A stretch of 64,000 bases of DNA, taken from contig JANWWN010000003.1 of the NCBI GenBank assembly GCA_025055435.1, forward strand, positions 36,210-100,209. The letters run 5' to 3'. The translations under genes were made by a program, and so were the position numbers. The stretch comes from Cyclobacteriaceae bacterium. Lineage in GTDB: Bacteria; Bacteroidota; Bacteroidia; Cytophagales; Cyclobacteriaceae. Under the pieces are notes generated by a model. It was not told the origin of the DNA and ran no database searches. It saw nothing but the letters and a program-made list of their open reading frames with translations. The stretch's first letter is position 1; the number at the start of each line of letters is the position of its first letter. This document shows, in pieces, positions 18,957 through 29,692 of the stretch.

Positions 18957-19990
18957 CCACCGTTAATCTTACTGAATATGCACATGGTGCGGGCTGCGGT
19001 TGTAAGATTGCTCCGGCCACGCTGGAAAACATCCTGAAGCAAACGCCTCAGCATACGGTTTTTTCCGGACTGATGGTAGGCAATGAGACCCGCGATGACG
19101 CGGCTGTTTTTGCTTTGGATGATAAAAACTGCATTATCAGCACCACAGATTTTTTCATGCCGATTGTTGATGATGCTTTTACCTTTGGCGCCATTGCTGC
19201 TGCCAATGCGTTGAGTGATATATATGCCATGGGAGGGAAGCCCTTGCTGGCACTTGCTGTGCTGGGTTGGCCGGTTGATAAACTTCCGGCCGCAGTGGCT
19301 TCACAAGTGTTGGAAGGCGCACGAAAAGTATGTGAAGAAGCCGGCATTCCTTTAGCCGGCGGGCATAGCATTGACTGTGTTGAACCCTTCTTCGGATTGG
19401 CTGCTACCGGGATGGTTAAAAGAGAAAATCTGAAACGAAACAACACGGCCCAACCCGGTGATTTGATTTACCTGACAAAGCCCTTAGGCAGCGGTATCCT
19501 GACCACTGCGGCCAAGCGAAAGCAGGTGGAGGAAGCCGATCTGCAGGAAGCCATCCGGTGGATGACGCAACTGAACAGCATCGGTGAAAAACTGGGCGAA
19601 CTGCCCTACGTTACCGCATTAACAGATGTAACCGGATTTGGGCTGCTCGGTCATTTACTGGAAGTGTGTGAGGGAAGTAACACTTCTGCCGATATTTTTT
19701 ATGATAGAGTACCTCTGATGAACAACCTCACGCAATACACTTCGCGTATGATTTACCCCGACAACACCATGCGCAACTGGCAGAGCTATGAAAAAAAGGT
19801 TAGTGGGATTGGCACGGAGTCTTTACTTACTCTGTGTGATCCACAAACGAACGGAGGGCTGTTGGTTTGTGTACAAAATAATTCTCAAAAAATTTTTGAA
19901 AGGATGATGATCGACCAAAACCTTACGGCTTATTCCATTGGTTCCATGAATGAAAACAGGGAAAATGTTATTCGCATTTTGAATGGTTGA
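18953..19990 (+). CDS. selD: Selenide, water dikinase (Cys form)
   Basis: HGAGCGCKIAP, DDAAVFAL, TDFFMPIVDD, LAGGHSID, LTDVTGFGLLGHL, DPQTNGGLL. Confidence 0.95.
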   Translation: MTTVNLTEYAHGAGCGCKIAPATLENILKQTPQHTVFSGLMVGNETRDDAAVFALDDKNCIISTTDFFMPIVDDAFTFGAIAAANALSDIYAMGGKPLLALAVLGWPVDKLPAAVASQVLEGARKVCEEAGIPLAGGHSIDCVEPFFGLAATGMVKRENLKRNNTAQPGDLIYLTKPLGSGILTTAAKRKQVEEADLQEAIRWMTQLNSIGEKLGELPYVTALTDVTGFGLLGHLLEVCEGSNTSADIFYDRVPLMNNLTQYTSRMIYPDNTMRNWQSYEKKVSGIGTESLLTLCDPQTNGGLLVCVQNNSQKIFERMMIDQNLTAYSIGSMNENRENVIRILNG

Positions 19991-20300
19991 AGACCTGGAA
20001 GATATCATTCATTTGTTATATCACGCCTCCAGTCAAAAACTGGCATGCCGCATACAATTGGATGGCGAACCCTTTCCACGTATCGTCCATCCTTATGGAA
20101 TTTTCCGAACACCGCGTAACCGAATCATGCTGGTCGTCTGGCAGGAGCGCGGCTACACCAAAGCAGGAGCAACAGCAGGATATCGGAACCTGGATGTCAG
20201 AAAACTAATCAGTGTTGAAGCGCTGGAAGAACATTTTTCCAAACAACCCGATTTCAACCCTTCCGACAGCCAGTATGCCGAGTGGGTATATCATATTTAA
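19983..20300 (+). CDS. Small WYL-like domain protein, overlapping selD by 8 nt
   Basis: 105 aa; IVHPYGIFRTPRNRIMLVVWQERGYTKAGATAGYRNLDVRKLISVEALEEHF resembles the WYL fold pattern; no HTH. Confidence 0.55.
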   Translation: MVEDLEDIIHLLYHASSQKLACRIQLDGEPFPRIVHPYGIFRTPRNRIMLVVWQERGYTKAGATAGYRNLDVRKLISVEALEEHFSKQPDFNPSDSQYAEWVYHI

Positions 20301-20989
20301 TTCTGACGGCTCACCAATACGGTATAAGAGCTTACGTTTCCGTTGCGGTCGTACGATTCCGATTTAACCATTCCTGTTTTTTCGGCAATCCATTCGGTTG
20401 TGGTAAAGTTCAGGTTCATGTTAATGCCCATCTGCATTTGTGTGCTCGACCTGCTGGTGATTTTCCAACACTCGAATGTGCCTGCCGGCGTGGTAATGGT
20501 TTCTTTACCGGCTACTTTGCGGTCGGTAATGTTTACGGTTATCTTCATGGGCATGGGACTGCCCACCGCAGTCATGGTTACCGAACCGTTTTTCAGTGAC
20601 TGACCGGCAGAAAGTTTGGATGGCAACTCCAGATTTTCGGTTTCAAATTTCAGTTCATACGACTCAAAAGCTTTTTGCTGATCCTGCGGAATAAATCTGC
20701 GCATATCCATGTAAAATGTTCCGTTTTCACATCGCACTTCCAGGTCGGCCTCGGTAAGCTTCTTTCCTTTGTCGTTATACATCACGGAATTTATCGTGGC
20801 CTTGTAACCATTTGAGGCGCTCTGATAAGACGTGACCTTTTGTTCGTTTTTCCCAACCGACTTTCCTTTAGCATTAAAACTTTCGTATGTCCAGGAGCTT
20901 CCTTCTTTTATAACATAATAATCATTGCACTGGGCAGCGGCTGTGGTGGAAAAAACTGCGGCAACAATAAAAAGAAGTACATGTTTCAT
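20297..20989 (-). CDS. Exported DUF3108/TapB-like protein
   Basis: Signal peptide; NDYYVIKEGSSWTYESFNAKGK...TPAGTFECWKITSR...ITEWIAEKTGMVKSE-type pattern. Confidence 0.6.
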   Translation of the reverse strand: MKHVLLFIVAAVFSTTAAAQCNDYYVIKEGSSWTYESFNAKGKSVGKNEQKVTSYQSASNGYKATINSVMYNDKGKKLTEADLEVRCENGTFYMDMRRFIPQDQQKAFESYELKFETENLELPSKLSAGQSLKNGSVTMTAVGSPMPMKITVNITDRKVAGKETITTPAGTFECWKITSRSSTQMQMGINMNLNFTTTEWIAEKTGMVKSESYDRNGNVSSYTVLVSRQN

Positions 20990-21043
20990 GGCATGAGAGG
21001 GTTAAACTGTTCTAAATAACTCAAAATTTATCTTAGTACCAAG

Positions 21044-22087
21044 TTAGTTTCGTTGTGTTCCCTCTACTTCCATGATTAAATCTTTCCCATAAGCCATGGC
21101 CGGTGTTTGAAAACCGGCTTTGAAGTTTTGGTTAATAATTTTTGATGCAACTAACACACTGGTTTTGGCTGTAAGTACATAGCCGTTCAATGTTTCCAAC
21201 CGTGCCTCGACTGTAAGGCCATGGTCATTCCATACTTTTCCCCACAGATAGCTTTTACCTTCCCGGATGCGTTCCGCTGCAGGACCTGCTTTTTTATCGG
21301 CCTGCCGGAGAAGATAGCTTTTTACTATGCGCATCCTGAGTAAACTGTTCAGATATCGGGATAGTCTGGCCCACTTAATTATTTTCGGACTTACACCGGC
21401 ATATATTTCAATATTCGGAATACTGGTGCTGAACCAGGCTGTTGAAACATCGCCCCAAGGAATACACATCGTCATCTGCCGGAAGGCGCCAAAGTCAACT
21501 TCCATTGTTTTGTCGCCCGGCCATACGTCAACCAGCTTTCCATCTTTTCTTACTTTGCCCGGATGGCCTACTCCTTCAATCATGCTTTTGCGTGTGCCGC
21601 GTGAGATGCCGCCTTTCAGCGCGGTGAATGCCAGTTGCAGGTGTGTGGCATCGGGAAGTTTGTTTTTGAGATGAACCGCCAGACAGTCAGACGGTACCAC
21701 ATCAAAACCGGTTCCCGGCATAATCATGATATTGCGCTTAGTGGCCTCATCGTGGAGTTGCGCCAGTTGTTCAAAAACATCATACTCGCCGGTAATGTCG
21801 GTGTAGTGTACACCCGTATCAAGACATGCCTTTACCATTTCCCGGGCGGTATGACGAAACGGGCCGGCACAATGGATAACCACCGAGGTTTTACTAAGTA
21901 AATGCCTTAGTGCTTTACTGTCATTTATCTCGCACACTTCAAAGGGATAGCCGGTCTGACGGCTTTGTTCGGCCAGTTGTGCTGCGTTCCGGCCACTCAG
22001 AATAACATTCAGGTTTTGTTTCCGGCATTCCTCAGTAATCAGGCGCCCGGTATAACCGTAAGATCCGTAGATCAGAATTGTTTTCAT
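21044..22087 (-). CDS. Saccharopine dehydrogenase-like NAD(P)-binding protein (trans-acting enoyl reductase family)
   Basis: ILIYGSYGYTGRLITEECRK, VIHCAGPFRHTAREMVKACLDTGVHYTDITGEYDVFE, MPGTGFDVVPSDCLA. Confidence 0.88.
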   Translation of the reverse strand: MKTILIYGSYGYTGRLITEECRKQNLNVILSGRNAAQLAEQSRQTGYPFEVCEINDSKALRHLLSKTSVVIHCAGPFRHTAREMVKACLDTGVHYTDITGEYDVFEQLAQLHDEATKRNIMIMPGTGFDVVPSDCLAVHLKNKLPDATHLQLAFTALKGGISRGTRKSMIEGVGHPGKVRKDGKLVDVWPGDKTMEVDFGAFRQMTMCIPWGDVSTAWFSTSIPNIEIYAGVSPKIIKWARLSRYLNSLLRMRIVKSYLLRQADKKAGPAAERIREGKSYLWGKVWNDHGLTVEARLETLNGYVLTAKTSVLVASKIINQNFKAGFQTPAMAYGKDLIMEVEGTQRN

Positions 22088-22590
22088 GAAACAGACTTTG
22101 CATTATATCGGCTTAATTTGGGTAGCAGCCTTCTATATTCGGCCTCCCTGCCTGCTATCCAATAGGTTTTAAAAAAGCTTCCGGTCAAGAATCCGATCAA
22201 AGCACCTCCAAAAGCACTAAGTATTCCGGTCCCGGCGGCCCTTCCTATCTGATTTATGTTGCCGTTATGGCCGTTATCATATTCTGCCCAGCCGGCTCCA
22301 AACCCAACAACAAAACCAATTGCTGCTCCATAAAATGCATTTCGTGTAGAAGCATTGCTCTTGCGGACATTAATTCGCTGGATTTCCTGAGGATGATAAT
22401 GTACAATTTGCGAGGTATCAGACAGAAGGCGCAATGTTAAACCATTTGAATCGGCATGTACCCACCGGGTGTACACCTGATCACCGCTTTGAAGAAATAC
22501 ATGAGCTATAAAAAATGGCGTTGCTTTAGGTGACTGAGCGCTTACCTGCAAAGTACACAACGCGGTGATCAGGGCCACGAGGGCTTTCAT
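22084..22590 (-). CDS. Hypothetical exported protein with Gly-rich membrane segments
   Basis: Signal peptide and glycine-rich AAIGFVVGFGAGWAEYD...GILSAFGGALIGFLTG. Confidence 0.55.
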   Translation of the reverse strand: MKALVALITALCTLQVSAQSPKATPFFIAHVFLQSGDQVYTRWVHADSNGLTLRLLSDTSQIVHYHPQEIQRINVRKSNASTRNAFYGAAIGFVVGFGAGWAEYDNGHNGNINQIGRAAGTGILSAFGGALIGFLTGSFFKTYWIAGREAEYRRLLPKLSRYNAKSVS

Positions 22591-23012
22591 GGAAGGTTGC
22601 TGCTGCGCTCGACTTCGGTAATAAAATAGCGCGTTTCACCGCGCCAGGGTACTTTAATGTACCTTTTCACGAAATGAAGATTGACACGTTCGCCCGACAA
22701 AGCCACTTCTTCCAGTTCCGTTATGACTTTTGTGTTACTTTTTTCAACCGAAAAATCAAATGTTTCGGCAATCGGACTGGTATTTTTCAGGGCGCCAAAT
22801 GACTCCAGGCTAAGCTTGCCTTCGTAAGTTTTGAAAACGAATCCTTTCTGCGTAATGCGCAAAACTTTGCCGGCCATTACGCCGCGTTCGTAAACACCAA
22901 AATACAGGAATGCCATAAACGACAGCCCGACTACCAAAAGCACAATCAGTAACCTTTTTAAAAATCGGGTTATGGCCTTTTTAACTCGACCGGTAAAAGA
23001 GGTCTGTTCCAT
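22587..23012 (-). CDS. Conserved Bacteroidetes membrane protein of unknown function, downstream of frr
   Basis: N-terminal TM, GVYERGVMAGKVLRITQKGFVFKTYEGKLSLESFG. Confidence 0.6.
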   Translation of the reverse strand: MEQTSFTGRVKKAITRFLKRLLIVLLVVGLSFMAFLYFGVYERGVMAGKVLRITQKGFVFKTYEGKLSLESFGALKNTSPIAETFDFSVEKSNTKVITELEEVALSGERVNLHFVKRYIKVPWRGETRYFITEVERSSNLP

Positions 23013-23566
23013 TAAACGGTCATAATTTCGGATTCTTTTTTCTTCATCAGTGCATCAATTTTTGCGATGAACTCATCGGTAAGCTTTTGCACGCGTGCTT
23101 CTGCATCTTTTATATCATCTTCCGAAACGCCTTTAATCTTTTTCAGATGTTCATTGGTTTCCTTGCGGATGTTACGAATGCTCACGCGTCCGTGCTCGCA
23201 CTCCTGATGCACCTGCTTAACCAGTTGCTTTCTGCGTTCTTCGGTAAGCATCGGAATGTTGACGATAACCTGCTGCCCGTCATTTTGCGGATTCAGCCCA
23301 AGGTTGGCATCGCGTATGGCTTTTTCAATTTCAGGAATCAGATTCTTTTCCCAAGGCTTGATGAAGATGGTGCGGGCATCGGGCGTGGTCATGGATGACA
23401 CCTGGTTGAGGGGCGTCATTGTTCCATAGTAAGAAACCTGAACACCATCGAGCATGGACGGACTGGCCTTACCAGCCCGTATTTTTACCAATTCATTTGT
23501 AACATGATTCAGCGACTTGGTCATGTGGTCGCGGGCTTCTTCAATGTACAATTCAATTTCTTCCAT
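23012..23566 (-). CDS. frr: Ribosome recycling factor
   Basis: VKIRAGKASPSMLDGVQVSYYGTMTPLNQVSSMTTPDARTIFIKPWEK; LTEERRKQLVKQV. Confidence 0.97.
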   Translation of the reverse strand: MEEIELYIEEARDHMTKSLNHVTNELVKIRAGKASPSMLDGVQVSYYGTMTPLNQVSSMTTPDARTIFIKPWEKNLIPEIEKAIRDANLGLNPQNDGQQVIVNIPMLTEERRKQLVKQVHQECEHGRVSIRNIRKETNEHLKKIKGVSEDDIKDAEARVQKLTDEFIAKIDALMKKKESEIMTV

Positions 23567-23591
23567 GATGTGAAATTAAAATTTTCTGATT

Positions 23592-24299
23592 TCAGGAGAT
23601 TAATGTTCCGGCTTCTTCGCCTTTGGCTACACGAAGCAGGTTTCCTTTCTTGTTCATGTCGAAAACAATAATCGGCAGCTTGTTTTCCATGCAAAGGGTG
23701 AAAGCCGTCATATCCATAATGCTCAGATTTTTTTCATAGGCTTCCAGGAAAGTGAGCTGGGAATAGCGTACGGCATCGGTAAATTTTTCAGGGTCTTTAT
23801 TATACACACCGTCCACCCGCGTGCCTTTCAGCACTACTTCGGCCTGTATTTCGATGGCCCGTAGGCTGGCCGTTGAGTCGGTTGTGAAATATGGGTTGCC
23901 GATGCCTGCGCCAAAAATAACGATACGTCCTTTTTCCAGGTGGCGGATGGCTCTGCGCCGGATGAATGGCTCGCATACCTGTTCCATTTTTATGCCCGAC
24001 ATCAATCGCGTGTACAGGCCGTGGCGTTCCAATGCGCTTTGCAGTGCCATTCCGTTTATTACCGTGGCCAGCATGCCCATGTAGTCGCCCTGAACGCGGT
24101 CAATGCCCAGCCACTCGGCTTCATCGCCCCGGAATATGTTACCGCCGCCTATAACAATGGCCAGCTCAACACCCAGTTCCTTAACCTGCTTGATTTCTTC
24201 TGCGTATTGTTCCAGCACTTCGCGGTCAATATGATGGTTCTTACTCTTACCCTGCAACGCTTCGCCACTGAGTTTCAACAGAATGCGCTTATACTTCAT
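23592..24299 (-). CDS. pyrH: UMP kinase
   Basis: [55 protein letters not shown]. Confidence 0.97.
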   Translation of the reverse strand: MKYKRILLKLSGEALQGKSKNHHIDREVLEQYAEEIKQVKELGVELAIVIGGGNIFRGDEAEWLGIDRVQGDYMGMLATVINGMALQSALERHGLYTRLMSGIKMEQVCEPFIRRRAIRHLEKGRIVIFGAGIGNPYFTTDSTASLRAIEIQAEVVLKGTRVDGVYNKDPEKFTDAVRYSQLTFLEAYEKNLSIMDMTAFTLCMENKLPIIVFDMNKKGNLLRVAKGEEAGTLIS

Positions 24300-24374
24300 G
24301 CAATAAGTTTTGAAAACCGCGTAAATATAGCCATTCGCAGCGGTTCGAAAGTCGAAGTTTCTGGAGGCTTGTTG

Positions 24375-24403
24375 TTGGTTCAGAGATGAATCATGTAAAT
24401 TTG
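24375..24403 (+). promoter_or_regulatory. Putative Bacteroidetes promoter TTG-N18-TAnnTTTG upstream of the TPP riboswitch
   Basis: TTG at 24375-24377, TAAATTTG at 24396-24403, spacing 18 nt, just upstream of the aptamer. Confidence 0.6.
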
Positions 24404-24408
24404 CCGCG

Positions 24409-24491
24409 TTAGGGGTGCCTTAATACTACGGGCTGAGATCATACCCATTGAACCTGATGCCGGTAATGCGGCCGAAGGGAATTAGGCAAGG
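24409..24491 (+). ncRNA. TPP riboswitch (THI element)
   Basis: AGGGGTGCCT..GGGCTGAGATCATACCC..TGAACCTGATGCCGGTAATGCGGCCGAAGGGAATTAGGCA matches THI-box consensus; P1 TGCCT/AGGCA. Confidence 0.95.
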
Positions 24492-24550
24492 TAAACTTGT
24501 AAGCAGGGCGCAGTCCCCTCTGCACCTGCGGGTTTAACTTCTTAAAATCT

Positions 24551-27004
24551 ATGTTTAAAAGATGGCTTGTGGCAGTATGCCTTCTGCTGCCCTTTGTGTT
24601 GCCGGGCCAGTCCCGGTTGGAAGGCTTCGTGCGTGATGCACGCTCTCAACAACCGTTACCGGGCGCAACGGTGCAACTGGTTGCTTCCGGAAAAGTTGCC
24701 ATTACCGATGAGCGCGGTTTTTTTGTGTTTACCGGTGTAAATGAAAACCGACTTACGGCCGAGGTGCGTTTTGTCGGGTATCGTACCAGGCGTGTTGAAC
24801 TGGTTTCAGGCGAAAACAACCTGGTTGAACTGGAAGAAGGAATCTCCTTTACCGATGAAGTGCTGGTAACCGCCACGCGTGCATCCGAAAAAACACCAAC
24901 CACCTTTACATCGGTTGACCGTACTACTTTGCGCAAGCAGAATTTCGGGCAGGATATGCCTTTGTTACTCAACTGGACACCATCGGTAGTAACGACTTCC
25001 GATGCAGGCAACGGCGTTGGCTACACGTATATTAATATCCGCGGAAGCGATGCCACGCGTATAAACGTAACACTCAATGGCATACCGTACAATGACAGCG
25101 AGTCACAGGGTGTTTTCTGGGTAGATATCCCCGATATCGCATCATCAACCCAGAACATACAGATTCAACGGGGAGTGGGCACTTCCACTAACGGACCGGG
25201 TGCATTTGGCGCCACCATTAACCTGCAGACGCTTTCGCAAACACAAGATCCATATGCAGAAGTCATTCAGTCAGCCGGCTCGTTTAATACCTGGCGCACA
25301 ACTGCCGGTTTTGGTACCGGCTTATTGAGTAACCACTGGACCATCGATGGGCGATTCTCAAAGATTTCATCCGATGGATTTATTGACCGCGCCACATCCG
25401 ATTTGCAGTCATATTATTTTTCTGCCGGATACAATACAAAGCGAACCATGGTGAAGGCCATTGTATTTGGCGGGCACGAGCGCACCTATCAAAGCTGGTA
25501 TGGTGTTCCGGAGTCGCGACTTCGCAATGACACGACAGCCATGTTAATTACTGCCGCCAATGAAGGATGGAATGAAGAGCAAACCCAGCACCTGTTGCAG
25601 TCCAACAGCCGGACGTTCAACATCTATACTTACAAAGATCAGGTAGATGATTATGCGCAGGATCACTACCAGCTTCATACTTCACATCGTTTTTCGGATA
25701 AGATGACTGGCAACGTAGCCCTCCATTATACCTACGGTCGGGGATATTACGAGGAATTCCGTGACCGCGACCGGCTGAGCCGCTACGGTTTACCGAATAT
25801 AACGATTGGCGACTCGGTTATTAGTCGCTCGGACATCATCCGCAGGCGTTGGCTGGATAATGATTTTTACGGGCTTACCTATTCGTTGCAATATGAGCAC
25901 AACAAATTATCGCTCACCTGGGGCGGTGCCTGGAATCGTTACGACGGTCGTCATTTTGGCGAAATCATCTGGGCACAGGTAACACAGGTTCCGAAAGATT
26001 ATCGCTACTACTTCAGCGATGCGGTTAAAACGGATTTCAATACCTACCTGAAAGCTAACTGGCAGGTGGCCGACCGCCTGAATTTATATGGCGATGTGCA
26101 GGTTCGGACCATAGGTTATCGCACAGCCGGCAACGACAACCGCCAAAACACTTTTGATGTGGATGTGAATTATGTATTCTTCAACCCGAAAGCCGGGCTT
26201 ACCTATCAGCTAAAGCCAAATGAGCAGATTTACGTATCGTATGCCGTTGCCAACCGCGAGCCGGTGCGCAAGGATTTCATTGATAATCCTTTTAACCAGT
26301 GGCCGCGTCCCGAACGCCTGGGTAACCTGGAAGCCGGATACCGGATACAACGCGACCGGTATCTGTTCAATGCCAACGTGTATTGGATGGATTATAAAGA
26401 TCAACTTGTGCTTACCGGAGAGCTTAATGATGTTGGTGCTGCCATCCGCACCAATGTGGATCGCAGCTATCGCGCAGGTATTGAACTTGATTTTACCGGA
26501 AAGCTTTCCGAAAAACTTACCTGGAGCGGTAACCTAACCCTGAGCCGGAACAAAATCAGGGAGTTTACGGAAATCCTCTACGATTATGGCGATAACTGGG
26601 AGTTTGACCCGCCGCAGGAAGTAAGGCGTACCTTCCGAAACACCAATATTGCCATGTCGCCCGGCGTCATTGGTGGATCGGTGCTGGCCTATGCACCCCG
26701 ATCCGGAGCCGAAATTGCACTGCTTACCAAGTATGTAGGGCGGCAATTCCTGGATAACACATCGAATAAAGCCCGTTCGATTGATGATTACCTGACAAAC
26801 GATTTACGCCTGAGCTATACTTTTAAAGTCGCACGTATGCAGGAAATAAATTTCTCGTTCCTGCTCAACAACCTCTTCAACATTGAATACGAATCGAACG
26901 GATATACGTGGGGCTATCGGGGAGGAGGCGTGGAGTTTCGTGAAAATTATTTCTACCCGCAGGCCGGCAGGCATTACATGGCCATGATGCGGATACGGTT
27001 TTAA
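24551..27004 (+). CDS. TonB-dependent receptor, predicted thiamine/thiamine-precursor uptake
   Basis: CarboxypepD_reg N-term, plug NIRGSDATRINVTLNGIPYNDSESQGVFWVD, QIQRGVGTSTNGPGAFGATINL, C-terminal NNLFNIEYESNGY...GRHYMAMMRIRF; immediately downstream of the TPP riboswitch. Confidence 0.9.
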   Translation: MFKRWLVAVCLLLPFVLPGQSRLEGFVRDARSQQPLPGATVQLVASGKVAITDERGFFVFTGVNENRLTAEVRFVGYRTRRVELVSGENNLVELEEGISFTDEVLVTATRASEKTPTTFTSVDRTTLRKQNFGQDMPLLLNWTPSVVTTSDAGNGVGYTYINIRGSDATRINVTLNGIPYNDSESQGVFWVDIPDIASSTQNIQIQRGVGTSTNGPGAFGATINLQTLSQTQDPYAEVIQSAGSFNTWRTTAGFGTGLLSNHWTIDGRFSKISSDGFIDRATSDLQSYYFSAGYNTKRTMVKAIVFGGHERTYQSWYGVPESRLRNDTTAMLITAANEGWNEEQTQHLLQSNSRTFNIYTYKDQVDDYAQDHYQLHTSHRFSDKMTGNVALHYTYGRGYYEEFRDRDRLSRYGLPNITIGDSVISRSDIIRRRWLDNDFYGLTYSLQYEHNKLSLTWGGAWNRYDGRHFGEIIWAQVTQVPKDYRYYFSDAVKTDFNTYLKANWQVADRLNLYGDVQVRTIGYRTAGNDNRQNTFDVDVNYVFFNPKAGLTYQLKPNEQIYVSYAVANREPVRKDFIDNPFNQWPRPERLGNLEAGYRIQRDRYLFNANVYWMDYKDQLVLTGELNDVGAAIRTNVDRSYRAGIELDFTGKLSEKLTWSGNLTLSRNKIREFTEILYDYGDNWEFDPPQEVRRTFRNTNIAMSPGVIGGSVLAYAPRSGAEIALLTKYVGRQFLDNTSNKARSIDDYLTNDLRLSYTFKVARMQEINFSFLLNNLFNIEYESNGYTWGYRGGGVEFRENYFYPQAGRHYMAMMRIRF

Positions 27005-27033
27005 CCGGTTAATGGAGAAAGTGTTTAAAAGAT

Positions 27034-27062
27034 AAAGCGGGCCGAGCCCGCTTTATTTTTTT
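27034..27062. terminator. Intrinsic terminator between convergent TonB-dependent receptor and clpC
   Basis: AAAGCGGGC-CGA-GCCCGCTTT followed by ATTTTTTT. Confidence 0.88.
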
Positions 27063-29589
27063 ACTCCTTTTTAGCTGCTTTTGGCTTTTTAACTTTCAGC
27101 AGCAGATGATCGGCTTTACCATCGTGGTCGGCTATGATGGTGCCGCCTTCTTCAATTTCGCCTTTCAGTATTTCTTCGGCTACCGGGTCTTCCAGGTATT
27201 TGGTGATGGCGCGATGCAACGGCCTTGCGCCGAATTGTTGGTCATATCCTTTTTCAGCCAGGAAGTCTTTGGCCTTATCGGTTAGCTCAACTGTATAGCC
27301 CAATGCGTTAATGCGGGCAAATACTTTTTTCAGCGTAAGCTCAATAATCTGGTGGATGTGTTCACGCTTCAGCGAGTTGAATACAATCACATCGTCCAGA
27401 CGGTTAAGGAACTCCGGACTGAATGCTTTTTTCAACGCATTCTGAATAGTTGCCTTCATCAGCTCTTCTTCGCTTTCGCGTTTGGCGGCTGTTGAGAAAC
27501 CGATACCTGTTCCGAAGTCTTTCAGGTCGCGCACACCGATGTTGGAGGTCATGATGATGATGGTGTTGCGGAAGTCCACCCTGCGGCCCAGGCCATCGGT
27601 AAGGATGCCGTCATCCAGAACCTGCAGCAGAATATTGAACACATCGGGGTGGGCCTTTTCAATTTCATCCAATAAAACTACCGAATAAGGCTTTCTTCTC
27701 ACTTTTTCAGTCAGCTGACCACCTTCTTCATAGCCCACATAACCCGGAGGAGCACCCACCAGCCGCGATACGGAAAACTTCTCCATGTATTCGCTCATGT
27801 CTATGCGGATGAGCGCATCTTCCTTATCGAACAGATAGGTGGCCAGTACTTTGGCCAGTTCGGTTTTACCAACCCCGGTAGGGCCCAGGAAGATAAATGA
27901 ACCGATGGGTTTACGCGGGTCCTTTAAACCTACACGCGTACGCTGGATGGCTTTGGTTAATTTCTTTATGGCTTCTTCCTGACCAATGACCTTGGCGCTC
28001 AATTCCTCGGCCATACCCAGGAGTTTGTTGCTTTCTTTCTGAGCTATTCGATTGGTGGGTATGCCCGTCATCATGGCGATTACATCGGCCACGTTTTCTT
28101 CGTTGACCACGTATTTTTCCGTACGGGTTTTTTCTTCCCAGCGCGCCTTAGCCAGTTCAAGCTGCTCAAGCAGTTTCTTTTCTTTATCGCGAAGCTGAGC
28201 GGCCTCTTCATATTTCTGGCTTTTCACCACGCGGTTCTTTTCCTTCTTCACTTCCTCGATGGCTTCTTCCAGTTTAAGTATTTCATCGGGAACGTGAATG
28301 TTGTTGATGTGCACGCGGGCCCCGGCTTCATCCATTACGTCAATGGCCTTATCGGGAAGGAAACGGTCGCTGATGTAGCGGTCGGAAAGCCGCACACAGG
28401 CCTCAATGGCTTCTTTGGTATAGATAACGTGATGGTGTTCTTCGTATTTGTCTTTGATATTTTCCAGTATCTGCAAGGTTTCCTCAGGCGTAGTGGAATC
28501 AACCATTACCATCTGGAAACGGCGGGCCAGCGCCCCGTCTTTTTCAATGTATTGGCGGTATTCATCTAAGGTGGTAGCACCGATGCACTGAATCTCACCG
28601 CGTGCCAAAGCCGGTTTAAACATGTTGGAAGCATCGAGTGAACCGGAAGCACCACCGGCACCTACAATGGTATGAAGTTCATCAATGAACAGGATGACAT
28701 CCGGAGATTTTTCCAGTTCGTTCATCACCGCTTTCATGCGTTCCTCAAACTGGCCGCGATATTTGGTGCCGGCAACCAGTGAAGCCAGGTCGAGCGTAAC
28801 CACACGTTTGCCAAAGAGAACGCGTGATACTTTTTTCTGAACGATGCGCAGGGCCAGTCCTTCGGCTATGGCAGTTTTACCTACGCCCGGTTCCCCAATT
28901 AATATCGGGTTGTTTTTCTTTCTGCGGCTGAGTATTTGTGCAACGCGCTCAATTTCTTTTTCACGACCCACGATCGGGTCGAGCTTGCCTTCTTCGGCCA
29001 GGCGAGTAAGGTCGCGGCCGAAGTTATCCAAAACCGGCGTGCGCGATTTCTCCGTGCCTTTTTTTTCTTTTCCGGCTGAACTGCTTCCTGCTCCGAAAAG
29101 GCGCGATGAATCTTCATCGGGGTCATCGGTGTCCGAAGCATTCTGCGGACCTTCGTGCTGGTATTCCAGCATTTCCTTTACGGTTTCGTAGTTTACATCA
29201 TAGCGGGCCAGCAGTTGCGAGGCCAGGTTATCGGCATCGCGTAATATGGAAAGCAGCAAATGTTCGGTGCCGATAAGCTGTGCTTTAAAAATCTTGGCCT
29301 CCAGATAAGTTATTTTCAGAACTTTCTCCGATGCTTTAGTCAACGGAATGTTGGCCAGATTTTTTATTTGATGTGTAGCTGTGCCCTTGGAGATGCGTTC
29401 AATTTCTGCGCGCAGTTCGTTCAGCGGAACGCCCAGTTTCTTCAACACACTTACGGCTACGCCTTCACCCTCGCGAATCAGGCCCAGCAACAAATGTTCC
29501 GTACCGATATAATCATGTCCCAGCCTGAGTGCCTCTTCGCGGCTCAGACTGATGACTTCTTTTACGCGGTTTGAGAATTTTGCCTCCAT
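27061..29589 (-). CDS. clpC: ATP-dependent Clp protease ATP-binding subunit ClpC
   Basis: Clp N-repeats ([19 protein letters not shown]), [33 protein letters not shown]-like [18 protein letters not shown]; start chosen at MEAKFSNRV. Confidence 0.95.
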   Translation of the reverse strand: MEAKFSNRVKEVISLSREEALRLGHDYIGTEHLLLGLIREGEGVAVSVLKKLGVPLNELRAEIERISKGTATHQIKNLANIPLTKASEKVLKITYLEAKIFKAQLIGTEHLLLSILRDADNLASQLLARYDVNYETVKEMLEYQHEGPQNASDTDDPDEDSSRLFGAGSSSAGKEKKGTEKSRTPVLDNFGRDLTRLAEEGKLDPIVGREKEIERVAQILSRRKKNNPILIGEPGVGKTAIAEGLALRIVQKKVSRVLFGKRVVTLDLASLVAGTKYRGQFEERMKAVMNELEKSPDVILFIDELHTIVGAGGASGSLDASNMFKPALARGEIQCIGATTLDEYRQYIEKDGALARRFQMVMVDSTTPEETLQILENIKDKYEEHHHVIYTKEAIEACVRLSDRYISDRFLPDKAIDVMDEAGARVHINNIHVPDEILKLEEAIEEVKKEKNRVVKSQKYEEAAQLRDKEKKLLEQLELAKARWEEKTRTEKYVVNEENVADVIAMMTGIPTNRIAQKESNKLLGMAEELSAKVIGQEEAIKKLTKAIQRTRVGLKDPRKPIGSFIFLGPTGVGKTELAKVLATYLFDKEDALIRIDMSEYMEKFSVSRLVGAPPGYVGYEEGGQLTEKVRRKPYSVVLLDEIEKAHPDVFNILLQVLDDGILTDGLGRRVDFRNTIIIMTSNIGVRDLKDFGTGIGFSTAAKRESEEELMKATIQNALKKAFSPEFLNRLDDVIVFNSLKREHIHQIIELTLKKVFARINALGYTVELTDKAKDFLAEKGYDQQFGARPLHRAITKYLEDPVAEEILKGEIEEGGTIIADHDGKADHLLLKVKKPKAAKKE

Positions 29590-29692
29590 ACGGTGCGTCA
29601 AATTATCGTAAATGTAAAACTTTTTTTAGTCCGTTATTTAACCGGCTGCCACTGCAAGTAAAAATGACTCTACGTGAAAACGTTAAGCCCTT

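Noticed and set aside
18953-20300. Possible selenocysteine (TGA readthrough) in or near selD
   Set aside because: SelD has Cys at the catalytic motif (HGAGCGCK), and no selA, selB, selC or SECIS-like context was seen; TGA codons act as normal stops
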